This document shows positions 34,316 through 43,935 of a DNA stretch of 64,000 nucleotides, piece by piece (the first letter of the stretch is position 1; each line of letters starts with the position of its first letter). Made by a program: the position numbers and the translations under genes. Source of the stretch: Desulfurispirillum indicum S5 (GTDB lineage Bacteria; Chrysiogenota; Chrysiogenetes; Chrysiogenales; Chrysiogenaceae). The stretch lies in the NCBI RefSeq assembly GCF_000177635.2, contig NC_014836.1, positions 1,252,001 to 1,316,000 of the forward strand, read 5' to 3'. The notes under the pieces are model-generated. The model saw only the letters and a list, made by a program, of their open reading frames with translations, was not told the origin of the DNA and made no database searches.

Positions 34316-36301
34316 ATGAGTAAAGAAACACAACAGCCTGACTCGAAGCTGCAGGAAGTTCTCGAGAAATATGATAACGAATCGCGCTTTCGCACCTTCA
34401 GTTCCAAGCCCATTACCCTGATCGTCTCCGCCCTGGCGATCACGCTCTCCCTCTACCACCTCTATACCTCTTACTTCGGCACACCGGTGACACTGATTCA
34501 CCGCTCGCTGCACGTGGCAGTGGTGCTGGGGCTCATTTTTCTACTCTACCCCGCTTCCCGCAAGCTGCGGCGTGACAAGCTGCACTGGTATGACGCGGTA
34601 CTGGCGCTGATGGCCTTCAGTACCACCATCTATATCATGTTCGAGCATACGGCCATCTATATGCGCGGTGGCATGCCCAACCAGTGGGATCTGCTTTTCG
34701 GCGGAATTCTGGTGGTGCTGGTGCTGGAAGGCGCGCGGCGGGTGACCGGCTGGGCTCTGCCTGTGCTGGCCGCCACCTTTTTGCTGTACGGCCTGTTCGG
34801 ACGACAGTTTTCCGGTATATTCCGTCACCGGGGTTACCTGTGGGAAGATATTGTCAACTTTATGTATGTGACCACCGAAGGCGTCTACGGAACTGCCATC
34901 GGTGTTTCAGCCACCTATATCTTTCTCTTTATCCTCTTTGGCGCCTTCCTGGCGAAATCGGGGATGGGCCAGCTCTTTAATGACCTTGCCCTGGCCATTG
35001 CCGGACAGTCCCGGGGCGGACCGGCAAAAGTTGCCGTTATCTCCAGTGGCTTTCTGGGAAGTATCAATGGAGCGGCCGTTGCCAATGTGGTGACAACGGG
35101 CTCCTTCACCATTCCTCTTATGAAGCGGGTTGGCTATAACCGTGAATTTGCCGGCGCCGTAGAGGCTTCGGCCAGTGTGGGGGGGCAGATTCTGCCGCCG
35201 ATCATGGGGGCAGCCGCTTTCATCATGGCCGAGGTTCTGGGGGTGCCCTATCGCGATATCGCCATTGCCGCCCTGCTGCCCGCCCTGCTCTTCTATCTCG
35301 GGGTTATCGTGCAGATTCACCTGCGTGCCACCAAGGATGGTCTGCAGGGTATCTCCCGCGAGAATCTGCCCCGGGTCATGGAAGTGCTCAAGGAACGCGG
35401 ACACCTGCTGATACCTCTGTTCTTCCTGATTTTCATGCTCTTCTTTACGGGGAAAACAATCATTTACTCCGCATTTCTGACGATTCTGGTAACGGTGGCA
35501 GTGGCCATGCTGCGCCAGACCACGCGCCTGGGCCTGAAGGACATTCTGGAAGCCCTGGAAAACGGCGCGCGTTCCGTGGTTCCCGTCGCCATCGCCTGTG
35601 CCTGTGTCGGCCTGATCGTGGGAGTGGCGACGCTTACCGGATTCGGACTGAAGCTGGCGAACGGCATTGTGCTGCTGGGTGGAGAGTCCCTTTTCCTGAC
35701 CCTGGTATTTACCATGATTGCCTGTATCGTCCTCGGCATGGGTCTGCCCAGTATTCCCACCTACATCATCACGGCGACCATGGCGGCACCGGCTCTTGTG
35801 GCCATTGGCATTGAGCCCCTGGTGGCTCACCTGTTTGTCTTCTACTTCGGTATCTTCGCCAATATAACGCCTCCCGTGGCGCTGGCATCGTTTGCCGCAG
35901 CGGGAATCTCGGGCGGGGATCAGATGAAGACTGGCTTCATGTCCATGAAGCTCTCTATCGCCGGCTTTATTGTTCCCTATATTTTCGTGTATAACAGCTC
36001 GTTGCTGCTGATCAACACCACTTTGCTGGAAGGACTGATGGTTACCGCCACCTCCATTGTGGGCGTGGTCATGCTGGGGACTGCGGCGGAAGGATACTTC
36101 CTGACCCGTATCAATACCCTGTTGCGGGTGGTGCTCTTCGGTGGAGCCCTGCTGTTCATGAACCCGAATATTCTTCAGGATATCCTCGGCTTCAGCATCG
36201 TATTACTGACGATCTTCATTCAGTGGCGTAAAGCCAGGCGCGAGGGCGGAATCAACCAGCCCACCCTGAATCGGTCGAAGGAAGCCGTTGCGGAGGCCTG
36301 A
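34316..36301 (+). CDS. Fused TRAP transporter permease (4TM + 12TM)
   Basis: A 661-residue inner-membrane protein in which the small (DctQ-like, first four helices to about 150) and large (DctM-like) subunits are one chain, as usual for TAXI systems. Marks: FGAFLAKSG, GPAKVAVISSGFLGSINGAAVANVVTTG and GGQILPPIMGAAAF in the DctM part. It couples Na+ or H+ entry to uptake of the solute caught by the binding protein. ATG 34316 with AAGGTG; the GTG at 34307 is a possible earlier start. Confidence 0.92.
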   Translation: MSKETQQPDSKLQEVLEKYDNESRFRTFSSKPITLIVSALAITLSLYHLYTSYFGTPVTLIHRSLHVAVVLGLIFLLYPASRKLRRDKLHWYDAVLALMAFSTTIYIMFEHTAIYMRGGMPNQWDLLFGGILVVLVLEGARRVTGWALPVLAATFLLYGLFGRQFSGIFRHRGYLWEDIVNFMYVTTEGVYGTAIGVSATYIFLFILFGAFLAKSGMGQLFNDLALAIAGQSRGGPAKVAVISSGFLGSINGAAVANVVTTGSFTIPLMKRVGYNREFAGAVEASASVGGQILPPIMGAAAFIMAEVLGVPYRDIAIAALLPALLFYLGVIVQIHLRATKDGLQGISRENLPRVMEVLKERGHLLIPLFFLIFMLFFTGKTIIYSAFLTILVTVAVAMLRQTTRLGLKDILEALENGARSVVPVAIACACVGLIVGVATLTGFGLKLANGIVLLGGESLFLTLVFTMIACIVLGMGLPSIPTYIITATMAAPALVAIGIEPLVAHLFVFYFGIFANITPPVALASFAAAGISGGDQMKTGFMSMKLSIAGFIVPYIFVYNSSLLLINTTLLEGLMVTATSIVGVVMLGTAAEGYFLTRINTLLRVVLFGGALLFMNPNILQDILGFSIVLLTIFIQWRKARREGGINQPTLNRSKEAVAEA

Positions 36302-36370
36302 GGACACTCTTCACCGTTATGCCAGCGGGGGTGCCGGTGGGCAAGAAGCTGGCGCCACCACTGGCTCTTT

Positions 36371-38380
36371 ATGGAAAGGGAACTTTCTGCCGTGCGTTGT
36401 TTGTATGTCTTTGTGCTGATGGCGTTCTTCGTGGGAACATCCTTTGGCGAGCCCCGTCATGAATACGCCCATCAGACCCTCATCGTCGCCTATGAACCGG
36501 ATCTGGCCCCCCTGAATGCCGCGCAGGAAGGGGTGCCAGCCGGTTTTGCCATCGAAGTTCTCGACCGCATTGCCGCCCTGCACCATATCAGGCTGCAGTA
36601 TGTGCCCATGGCCAGATCCCGTGCCATTGAGGCCATCCGGGAACAGCAGGTTGACATCATCGTCAGCATCCCTTTCTCGCGCAGCTACGCGGAGCTCATG
36701 GATTTTTCCGAGCCATTCTATTCGACTTCCGTTGGCATCCTCACTCCTGCAGACAGGCATGGCATCGATGCGGTGACGGATCTTTCCGAGACGCTGGTTG
36801 CCCTGCAGAGTCACACCATTGAGTATGATTTCCTGAAGAATATCCGGCGGATTCACTACCAGGTTGCCGGCAGCCAGCGTGCCGCCATCGAAGCGTTCCT
36901 GCTCGGCCGGGCCGATGTGTTTGTGGGCGATGTCGCCATCGCGGAGCACTATCTGGAACAACACCACCTGGAAGATCGCTACAGCTTCGCGCGCACCTAT
37001 CTTATGCCGCTGGACTACTCCTTTGCCGTATCCAAAGACAACTATCGCCTGCTGCATACCCTCAACAGCGGTATACGGCATGTCAAGTCGACGGGTGAGT
37101 ATGGGGATATGTACCAGAAATGGTTCAAAACACCGCAGGAGTTTGCCTCGGGAACGCTGCTGGTGGTCGTGAAAATCACCCTGGCCCTCATCGCGGTCTT
37201 TCTGATCCTCTTCCTGGTGGGAGCCCGTTGGAATCGACAGCTGAAGAAGGAAGTGGATCGCAAGACCCGTGATCTCAGCCATCTGAACGCGTCCCTCGTC
37301 GAACAGGTTGAACTGACCAGAAATAATGTCGAGTTCCTGCGACAGATTATCGACAGCAGCCCCCGGGGCATCGTCACCCTGAATCGTGAAGGACTGATCA
37401 CCAAATTCAACCAGAAGGCATCGGTAATCGTGGGGCTCAGGGAACTGCCCCTGGGGGAGCACTATTCCCGGGTGCAGCTGATCAGTGAGCTGCTGAAGAA
37501 CAAGGCTGATGAGGTTCTCAGTGGCCGGAAAAACTACTATCTCGGTGAAACAAAAGAGTGGGAGCGTGACCCGGAAACCCTCTACCAGCTGCGCTACTAT
37601 GTCTATCCCCTCTTCAGTTTTGAGCAGCACATCAACGGACTCATCCTGACTTTCGAGGATGTGACCGAAGAGACGGAGCTGCGCAAGAAGCTTTTTGAGC
37701 AGGAGAAGAGCAAGGCCTTAAGCCGCGTAGTGGCCGGCATCGCCCATGAAATACGCAACCCTTTGAGTTCCATCAAGACATTCGTGGAACTTATTCCCAC
37801 CAAGCTCCATAATGAGCGTTTCCAGAAGGAAATATCCACCTACGTGCCCCGTGAGATCACGCGGGTCAATCAGCTCATCGAAGGACTGATTAATTACGCC
37901 CGTCCACGGCAGCAGATATTCGAGACCATTGCCGCCAGCACCATTCTGGATGAGTGTTATATTCTCTTCGAACGCAGCGTCATGAACAAGGGCTTTGCCC
38001 TGTTGCGCGATTATCAGTCCCATCGCCAGATCTGCGTCGATCACAATCAGATCAAGCAGGTGGTCATCAACTTTCTGATTAATGCCCTGGACGCCCTGGA
38101 AGAGAAGCGCCTCAAGAGTGACGAGCCCCTGCACATCACCCTGAGAACCCGCGATAAGGCTGATCGGGTCTGTATCCAGATCGTTGATGATGGAATCGGC
38201 ATGGATGAGGATGGCCGCGTGAAGGCCCTGGAACCCTTTTTTACCACCAAACCCAAGGGCACCGGACTGGGTATACCCATTGCCGATCAGCTGATCAAGG
38301 AGAACCGTGGTGAACTGCATATCTCCAGCAACCAGAAATTTGGCACGGTTATTTCGGTATATTTTGATTCTGCGTTATAA
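36371..38380 (+). CDS. Histidine kinase with periplasmic solute-binding-like sensor
   Basis: A 669-residue sensor kinase: signal/anchor about 8-25; extracytoplasmic SBP_bac_3 domain about 35-255 (AIEVLDRIAA, DIIVSIPFS, LALQSH-like features); membrane helix about 261-284; coiled coil; PAS about 318-435; HisKA with H459 in AHEIRNPLSS; HATPase with INALDAL, DDGIGMDEDG and KGTGLGIPIA. The kinase core is NtrB-like, unlike the HxWKQPLN kinases elsewhere here. Its place between the TAXI permease and an NtrC regulator suggests it reads the transported solute or a relative and controls the sigma-54 promoter at 32.8 kb. ATG 36371 has no strong ribosome site; GTG 36392 with AAAGGGA is an alternative. 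Confidence 0.9.
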   Translation: MERELSAVRCLYVFVLMAFFVGTSFGEPRHEYAHQTLIVAYEPDLAPLNAAQEGVPAGFAIEVLDRIAALHHIRLQYVPMARSRAIEAIREQQVDIIVSIPFSRSYAELMDFSEPFYSTSVGILTPADRHGIDAVTDLSETLVALQSHTIEYDFLKNIRRIHYQVAGSQRAAIEAFLLGRADVFVGDVAIAEHYLEQHHLEDRYSFARTYLMPLDYSFAVSKDNYRLLHTLNSGIRHVKSTGEYGDMYQKWFKTPQEFASGTLLVVVKITLALIAVFLILFLVGARWNRQLKKEVDRKTRDLSHLNASLVEQVELTRNNVEFLRQIIDSSPRGIVTLNREGLITKFNQKASVIVGLRELPLGEHYSRVQLISELLKNKADEVLSGRKNYYLGETKEWERDPETLYQLRYYVYPLFSFEQHINGLILTFEDVTEETELRKKLFEQEKSKALSRVVAGIAHEIRNPLSSIKTFVELIPTKLHNERFQKEISTYVPREITRVNQLIEGLINYARPRQQIFETIAASTILDECYILFERSVMNKGFALLRDYQSHRQICVDHNQIKQVVINFLINALDALEEKRLKSDEPLHITLRTRDKADRVCIQIVDDGIGMDEDGRVKALEPFFTTKPKGTGLGIPIADQLIKENRGELHISSNQKFGTVISVYFDSAL

Positions 38381-38557
38381 TGACATGTACGCATCCCCGC
38401 AACAGCAGCCTGACAGTCTGCACCCTACCTGGGCCAGCACGGGCTGACAGCTCTGAACCTGTCCAGCGAGCAGGCGAGGCGTGGGGTACCAAACCCAGTG
38501 AGAATGCACAGGCGGCCCTGAGAGTGAACGGGCGCGAAACCGCAAATGCGAGGTACC
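38381..38557 (+). other. 177-base gap between kinase and regulator genes
   Basis: No ORF of weight. GC-rich with several possible short stems (for example flanking GGTACC copies at 38486-38491 and 38551-38556). It does not match any riboswitch or RNA family I can recall. It could be a leader or intrinsic promoter for the regulator gene. Confidence 0.35.
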
Positions 38558-39934
38558 ATGACTCCCATGAATCGCATACTCATACTGGATGATGAAGCGT
38601 CCATTGGCGCTTCTCTCTCCTTTGCCCTGGAGGATCAGTATGAGGTCAGTGTCTTTACCGAGCCCCACAGGGCCCTGGAGGAGATCCGCCAGGAGCTCTT
38701 TCATATCTGTCTGCTGGATCTCAAAATCGGCAATGTCGATGGTATTGATGTCCTGAAGCAGATCAAGGAGATTCAGCCTGGCATTGAAGTCATCATCATC
38801 ACGGCCTTCGGCACCATCGAATCGTCAGTAAAAGCGCTGCAGAACGGCGCGTTCACCTATATCACCAAGCCCATCAACATCGATGAGCTCATCGTTAATA
38901 TTGAGCGGGCTTTTCACTATAAGCAGCTGAACAGCCAGGTGGAGTACCTTTCAAAGGAGCTTGAGAAGAAGTACCGCTACGAAGAGCTTATTGGCAAGAG
39001 TGATTCCATGCAGAGAATCTATGGCCTGATCGACAAGGTCAAGGATGTCTCCTCGACGGTGCTTATTACCGGGGAGAGTGGTACAGGCAAAGAGCTGGTG
39101 GCCCGTGCCATTCATTATTCCGGCAAACGGGCCAAGGAGCCCTTCGAGGTGCTGAACTGTGCCGCCATTCCCGAACAGCTGCTGGAAAGTGAACTGTTCG
39201 GATACGAAAAGGGGGCTTTCACCGGAGCCAGCGGTTCGCGACAGGGCCGCTTCGAAGTGGCGCAGGGTGGAACCATTTTTCTCGATGAGATTGGCGAAAT
39301 GTCTCCGCCACTGCAGGCCAAGCTGCTGCGCGTGCTGCAGAAGCGGGAGATCTCACGGCTGGGCTCCAACAGGACCATCGCCCTGGATGTGCGGGTCATT
39401 ACGGCCACCAATCGCGATCTGCTGAAAGCCGTCCGCGAAAACAGCTTTCGCGAGGATCTGTATTTCCGCATCAATGTCATTCATCTGCATCTGCCACCGC
39501 TTCGCGAACGCACTGAGGATATTCCCATGCTGACGAAGTTTCTGGTGGAGAAATTCTGCCAGGAGCAGGGTACCTGCCCCAAGCGCTTCAGCCGCGCTGC
39601 GGAAGCACGGCTGATGAGCTATTCCTATCCGGGGAATATCCGGGAACTGGGCAATATCATCGAGTCTTCCCTGGTCATGGCCATGGGGGATATCATAGAA
39701 ATTCACGATCTGCCGGCCAGCCTCAAGGACAGCGGCCCGGTCGCCCATGATGGCGAGCTCCCCAGCCTGAAACCCTTTGTGGGGATGACTCTGCAGCAGC
39801 TGCAGGATCTGTTTATTCAGGAGACCCTGGAGACCATGGATGGCCACCGCCGCAAAACGGCTGAAGTGCTCGGCATCAGCGAACGAAACCTGCGCTATCG
39901 CCTGAATACCCCCGACAAGCCTGAGCAGCCGTAA
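38558..39934 (+). CDS. NtrC-family sigma-54 response regulator
   Basis: A 458-residue activator: receiver domain 5-120 with phosphoacceptor D54, acidic pocket DD near 11-12 and K104; AAA+ domain about 142-375 with Walker A GESGTGKE at 172-179 and an intact GAFTGA loop at 219-224 for contact with sigma-54; C-terminal Fis-type helix-turn-helix about 425-455 (HRRKTAEVLGISERNLRYRL). ATG 38558 has GAGGT upstream; ATG 38567 is possible. Partner of the kinase just upstream; the best target is the sigma-54 promoter before the TAXI operon. Its 3' end faces uup with only 9 bases between and no terminator. Confidence 0.94.
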   Translation: MTPMNRILILDDEASIGASLSFALEDQYEVSVFTEPHRALEEIRQELFHICLLDLKIGNVDGIDVLKQIKEIQPGIEVIIITAFGTIESSVKALQNGAFTYITKPINIDELIVNIERAFHYKQLNSQVEYLSKELEKKYRYEELIGKSDSMQRIYGLIDKVKDVSSTVLITGESGTGKELVARAIHYSGKRAKEPFEVLNCAAIPEQLLESELFGYEKGAFTGASGSRQGRFEVAQGGTIFLDEIGEMSPPLQAKLLRVLQKREISRLGSNRTIALDVRVITATNRDLLKAVRENSFREDLYFRINVIHLHLPPLRERTEDIPMLTKFLVEKFCQEQGTCPKRFSRAAEARLMSYSYPGNIRELGNIIESSLVMAMGDIIEIHDLPASLKDSGPVAHDGELPSLKPFVGMTLQQLQDLFIQETLETMDGHRRKTAEVLGISERNLRYRLNTPDKPEQP

Positions 39935-39943
39935 AGGATATTT

Positions 39944-41860
39944 TCAGGCCTGTGATTTTTCCATTTCGCGCACCAGGGACTCCAGTTTCTCCCAGCGCGC
40001 AAATTGCCTTTCCAGCTCTGCCTGCACCTCCTCCAGCTCTGCCTTGGTGGTGGCTATGGATTCCCCCTCGCGCTGGTAGAACTGCGGATCGGCCATAAGG
40101 TCGTACAGCTCCTGCTGGCGCTGTTCCAGCTCTTCGATACATGCGGGCAGCTCCTCAAGCTCTTTTTTCTGCTGAAAGCTCAACTTCGGCTTCGCGGGTC
40201 TGCCGGCACCACGGGTCTTTGCCGTCGGTTCAGGAACAACGGTGCGCGCCACAGCCGGAGTCGGGCGCTGGCGAAGCCAGTCGTCGTATCCGCCCACATA
40301 CTCCCGGAAGCGGTCATCTTCATAGGCAATGGTGCTGGTGACCACATTGTTGAGGAAGGCACGGTCGTGGCTGACCAGCAGCAGGGTGCCCTGATATTCC
40401 ATCAGCAGTTCTTCCAGCAGTTCCAGCGTCTCCACGTCAAGATCGTTAGTGGGCTCGTCCATGATCAGCAGGTTGGACGGTGCGGCAAAGAGCTTCGCCA
40501 GCAGCAGGCGATTGCGCTCACCTCCCGAAAGGGCTTTGACGGGGGTATGGAAGCGCTCAGGGGTGAAGAGAAAGTCCTGAAGATAGCCAATCACATGACG
40601 GTTCCTGCCATTGATTTCCAGCATGTCGTTGCCATCGGCTACATTCTCCCGCACGCTTTTCTCTTCGTCCAGCTGTTGTCGATGCTGGTCAAAGTAGCGG
40701 ATATGCAGATTGGTTCCCAGCTCCACTCTTCCCGTGGTGGGAGGAAGCTGCCCCAGCATCAGGCGCAGCAAGGTTGTCTTGCCGCAGCCGTTTGGCCCGA
40801 TGATACCGATGCGGTCACCGCGCATGATGGTAAGATCCATGGGGGCGACAATGGTTCTGCCATCGACGCTCCAGCCAGCTCCCGTGGCTTCGGCCACCAG
40901 GTTGCCGGAGCGATCAGCCTGTTGAATTTCCATGCGTGCTTTGCCTTCGGCACTGCGCCTTTGGCTGCGCTGGCGACGAAGCTCCTCAAGGGCGCGTACG
41001 CGCCCCATGTTGCGGGTGCGACGGGCCTTGATGCCCTGGCGTATCCACTGCTCCTCTTCGCTGAGTTTTCGGTCGAAGTGCTGCTGCGCCTTGAGCTCAT
41101 CCTGAAGCACCGCTTCGCGGCGCTCCAGGTATTGGTCGAAGGTGCAGTCCCAGTTGCGCAGGTTGCCCCGGTCAATCTCCACGATGCGCGTTGCCAGGCT
41201 GCGCAGGAAGGCTCGATCGTGGGTGATGAAGACTATGGTGCGACTGCTGCGCAGCAGAAAGTCTTCCAGCCAGGTGATGGCGCTGATGTCCAGGTGGTTG
41301 GTGGGCTCGTCCAGCAGCAGAATATGGGGATCACTGACCAGGGCTCGACCCAGCAGGACCCGGCGCTTCATGCCGCCGGAAAGTTCCCGGAAAGGCAGGT
41401 TGCCATCAAGCTGGAGCAGGCTGACCATGCGGTCGATTTCCCCATAGAACTGCCAGGCTCCCTGACTCTCCAGTTCGCGCTGGTACTGGTCCAGCTGCTC
41501 AAGCAGACGCTGCTGCGTGGACAACTCAGCACTTTCCAGATGCCGGGTGAGCTGATGATAGGATTCCAGCAGTTGTGCCTTGTCGGCCAGACCACTGGCG
41601 ATGACTTCCCAGACGCTGCCGTCAAGTTCCCCGGGAATTTCCTGGGGGAGCAGCGAGACACGCAGGTCGGGCTGACGGACTATTTCACCACTGTCGGCGG
41701 TGAGAGTGCCGGCCAGGATCTTCATGAGGGTTGACTTGCCCGCGCCGTTGCGACCGGTCAGGCAGATGCGTTCGCCCGCTTCGGCGTGAAATGCGATGCC
41801 ATCGAGAAGGGGGTGCTGGCCGAAGGCGATGGAGAGATTGCGCAGGCTGAGCAGTGCCAT
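39944..41860 (-). CDS. uup: ABC-F ATPase Uup
   Basis: A 638-residue soluble protein with two ABC domains and no membrane part. Walker A loops GRNGAGKST and GPNGCGKTT; signatures LSGGMKRR and LSGGERNR; both followed by DEPTN(H/D)LD. A C-terminal coiled coil (about 555-635) marks the Uup subgroup of ABC-F proteins, which act on ribosomes or branched DNA. It starts 1 base inside the aguB stop (TGATG), so it is translated with the agmatine genes. Confidence 0.93.
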   Translation of the reverse strand: MALLSLRNLSIAFGQHPLLDGIAFHAEAGERICLTGRNGAGKSTLMKILAGTLTADSGEIVRQPDLRVSLLPQEIPGELDGSVWEVIASGLADKAQLLESYHQLTRHLESAELSTQQRLLEQLDQYQRELESQGAWQFYGEIDRMVSLLQLDGNLPFRELSGGMKRRVLLGRALVSDPHILLLDEPTNHLDISAITWLEDFLLRSSRTIVFITHDRAFLRSLATRIVEIDRGNLRNWDCTFDQYLERREAVLQDELKAQQHFDRKLSEEEQWIRQGIKARRTRNMGRVRALEELRRQRSQRRSAEGKARMEIQQADRSGNLVAEATGAGWSVDGRTIVAPMDLTIMRGDRIGIIGPNGCGKTTLLRLMLGQLPPTTGRVELGTNLHIRYFDQHRQQLDEEKSVRENVADGNDMLEINGRNRHVIGYLQDFLFTPERFHTPVKALSGGERNRLLLAKLFAAPSNLLIMDEPTNDLDVETLELLEELLMEYQGTLLLVSHDRAFLNNVVTSTIAYEDDRFREYVGGYDDWLRQRPTPAVARTVVPEPTAKTRGAGRPAKPKLSFQQKKELEELPACIEELEQRQQELYDLMADPQFYQREGESIATTKAELEEVQAELERQFARWEKLESLVREMEKSQA

Positions 41861-42747
41861 CAGCGATCCCGGTAGCGCAGCAGGATGTCGTCATAGGCGT
41901 CGATGCGACGATCGCGCAGGAAGGGCCAGATACGGCGCACATCTTCGCTGCGCTGCAGGTCGATATCCACCAGGAGGGTCTCTTCACGGTCTGTGGACGC
42001 CTGGGCCAGAAACTCTCCCTGGGGGCCACAGGCAAAACTGCTGCCCCAGAAGTCGATGCCGCTGGAGGGATTGGCCGGATCGGCTTCCCGCCCGGTGCGG
42101 TTGACGCTGATGACGGGCAGGCCGTTGGCAATGGCGTGGCTGCGCTGAATGGTTATCCAGGCATCGCGCTGGCGCTGCTTTTCCGCGTCGGTATCGGTGG
42201 GAGCCCAGCCGATGGCCGTGGGGTAGAGCAGCAGATCCGCTCCGGCCAGGGCCATGAGTCGCGCCGCTTCAGGGTACCACTGATCCCAGCAGACCAGCAC
42301 GCCAAGCCTGCCCACAGAGGTCTGGACTGGTTCAAAGCCAAGGTCGCCGGGGGTGAAGTAGAATTTTTCGTAAAATCCCGGATCATCGGGAATATGCATT
42401 TTGCGATAGGTGCCGGCGATGGAGCCATCCTTTTCCAGCACCACCGCCGTGTTGTGGTAGAGCCCGGGAGCGCGTTTTTCAAAGAGTGACGTGACCAGCA
42501 CCACCTGGTGCTGGCGGGCCAGATCGCCAAAAAACGCTGTAGACGGGCCGGGTATGGGTTCGGCCAGATCGAAACACTCCACCTGCTCCTGCTGACAGAA
42601 GTAGAGGCTGCAGTGCAGCTCCTGCAGGACAATCAGCGTGGCCCCGCTGCGGGCAGCGTGCGCGATGGCGCTGGCGGTTCTGTCCATGGTCTGCTGGCGG
42701 TTGTCCGTGCATGTCTGCTGTATTAATGCGGTTTTGATGGTGCTCAT
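41860..42747 (-). CDS. aguB: N-carbamoylputrescine amidase
   Basis: A 295-residue nitrilase-family enzyme making putrescine, CO2 and ammonia from N-carbamoylputrescine. Catalytic triad: Glu in LQELHCS, Lys in YRKMHIPDD, Cys in VCWDQWYPE. The ATG at 42747 overlaps the aguA stop by 4 bases; the open frame continues upstream but inside aguA. With speA (16.8 kb) and aguA it gives the plant-type agmatine route to putrescine. Confidence 0.95.
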   Translation of the reverse strand: MSTIKTALIQQTCTDNRQQTMDRTASAIAHAARSGATLIVLQELHCSLYFCQQEQVECFDLAEPIPGPSTAFFGDLARQHQVVLVTSLFEKRAPGLYHNTAVVLEKDGSIAGTYRKMHIPDDPGFYEKFYFTPGDLGFEPVQTSVGRLGVLVCWDQWYPEAARLMALAGADLLLYPTAIGWAPTDTDAEKQRQRDAWITIQRSHAIANGLPVISVNRTGREADPANPSSGIDFWGSSFACGPQGEFLAQASTDREETLLVDIDLQRSEDVRRIWPFLRDRRIDAYDDILLRYRDR

Positions 42748-43790
42748 GGGGTAACGGCTCCTTGGGGAAGTTGCATGGTCACACAGTGCAGTGAACCATG
42801 CTGTTCGATCAGGGTCCGGCAGTTGACGCCGATGATTTCGTGGTCGGGAAAGGCGGCGGCAACCACCTGCAGGGCCAGGGCATCGGCGGGATCGCCATAG
42901 ACGGGAACCAGTACGGCACCGTTGATGATCAGGAAGTTGGCGTAGGTGGCCGGCAGGCGATGGCCGTCGGCGGCATGGCAGGGAGCCGGCCACGGCAGGG
43001 GGAGCAGGCGATAGGGTCTGCCATCAGCACAGGTAAAGGAGGCAAGCTGCGCCTCCATGGCCTTGAGGGCGCTGAAGTGGGAGTCATTGGGGTCGTCGCA
43101 GGCGACATACACGATGGTATTGTCGGGACAGAGGCGCGCCAGGGTGTCGATGTGGGCGTCGGTATCATCGCCTTCCAGGTGGCCGTGGTCCAGCCAGAGC
43201 ACTTTGCGGGCACCCAGGACGGTACGCAGAATCTGTTCTTCGATATCCTGCTGGTTCAGCTGTGGGTTGCGATTTGGCTCCAGCAGGCAGTTGGAGGTGG
43301 TTAAAATGGTGCCGCGGCCATCGCTTTCAATGCTGCCGCCCTCCAGAACCCAGTCGAAACGGTGTTGGGGCGCGGTGAACGCTCCCAACTGATGCAGCTG
43401 CCGGGTGACGTTATTATCGTGGGTCGCCTCAAACTTTTTGCCCCAGCCGTTGAAGCTGAAGTCGAGCAGCCTCAGCTGCTGCTGATCCTCGACAGTTATG
43501 GGACCGAAATCGCGAATCCAGGTGTCATTGGTCTCGATGTCATAACAGCGCACATTCTCCAGCCTGCCACCCGAGCTGGTCAGGTCGGCAAGGGGCATCC
43601 GGGTGTCAGGAGCGACGATGATGACCATCTGGCGCTGGCTGATATGGCCGGCAATATCGCAAAAGGTCTGGCGGGCCTGTGTGAGTACGGGTTGCCAGTC
43701 GCTGGCCCCGTGGGGCCATGCCAGCAGAATGGCATCCTGTGGTTCCCATTCAGCAGGCAGGCGGCGCTGTGGTGTGTTGGTGGTGGACAT
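42744..43790 (-). CDS. aguA: Agmatine deiminase
   Basis: A 348-residue guanidine-modifying enzyme (pentein fold) that turns agmatine into N-carbamoylputrescine and ammonia. Marks: TWIRDFGPI, EGGSIESDG, HGHLEGDDTDAHID and the catalytic Cys in GSLHCVTMQLP near the end. Of two in-frame ATGs (43796 and 43790), the second is 7 bases from GGAG, the first only 1, so 43790 is used. First gene of aguA-aguB-uup. Confidence 0.95.
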   Translation of the reverse strand: MSTTNTPQRRLPAEWEPQDAILLAWPHGASDWQPVLTQARQTFCDIAGHISQRQMVIIVAPDTRMPLADLTSSGGRLENVRCYDIETNDTWIRDFGPITVEDQQQLRLLDFSFNGWGKKFEATHDNNVTRQLHQLGAFTAPQHRFDWVLEGGSIESDGRGTILTTSNCLLEPNRNPQLNQQDIEEQILRTVLGARKVLWLDHGHLEGDDTDAHIDTLARLCPDNTIVYVACDDPNDSHFSALKAMEAQLASFTCADGRPYRLLPLPWPAPCHAADGHRLPATYANFLIINGAVLVPVYGDPADALALQVVAAAFPDHEIIGVNCRTLIEQHGSLHCVTMQLPQGAVTP

Positions 43791-43889
43791 GTACATGCTC
43801 CATTGCGGTCGTCGATGTGGTCTTCCGGCAGGCAGAGCTGTGTCTGTCCTGCGACGGGAAATAGTAGCACGGTGGAAGGGAAATACAAA

Positions 43890-43920
43890 CAGGGCAGAAG
43901 AGGAGTACCCTTCTGCCCTG
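43890..43920 (-). terminator. Rho-independent terminator of second TRAP operon
   Basis: 11-bp stem CAGGGCAGAAG / CTTCTGCCCTG with a 9-base loop, followed on the minus strand by TTTGT. It lies 16 bases past the TRAP permease stop and isolates it from aguA. Confidence 0.75.
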
Positions 43921-43935
43921 CAGTGTTCGTCCTGA

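Noticed and set aside
36317-37630. 437-codon open frame on the minus strand opposite the SBP-sensor kinase
   Set aside because: Antisense shadow; no ribosome site, and amino-acid composition is unlike protein, while the plus strand encodes a full kinase.
38381-38557. Known riboswitch, RNase P, SRP or tmRNA in the kinase-regulator gap
   Set aside because: No core motif of these families could be matched by eye; left as unexplained sequence.
40004-41734. 576-codon plus-strand frame opposite uup
   Set aside because: Shadow; uup motifs are complete on the minus strand.
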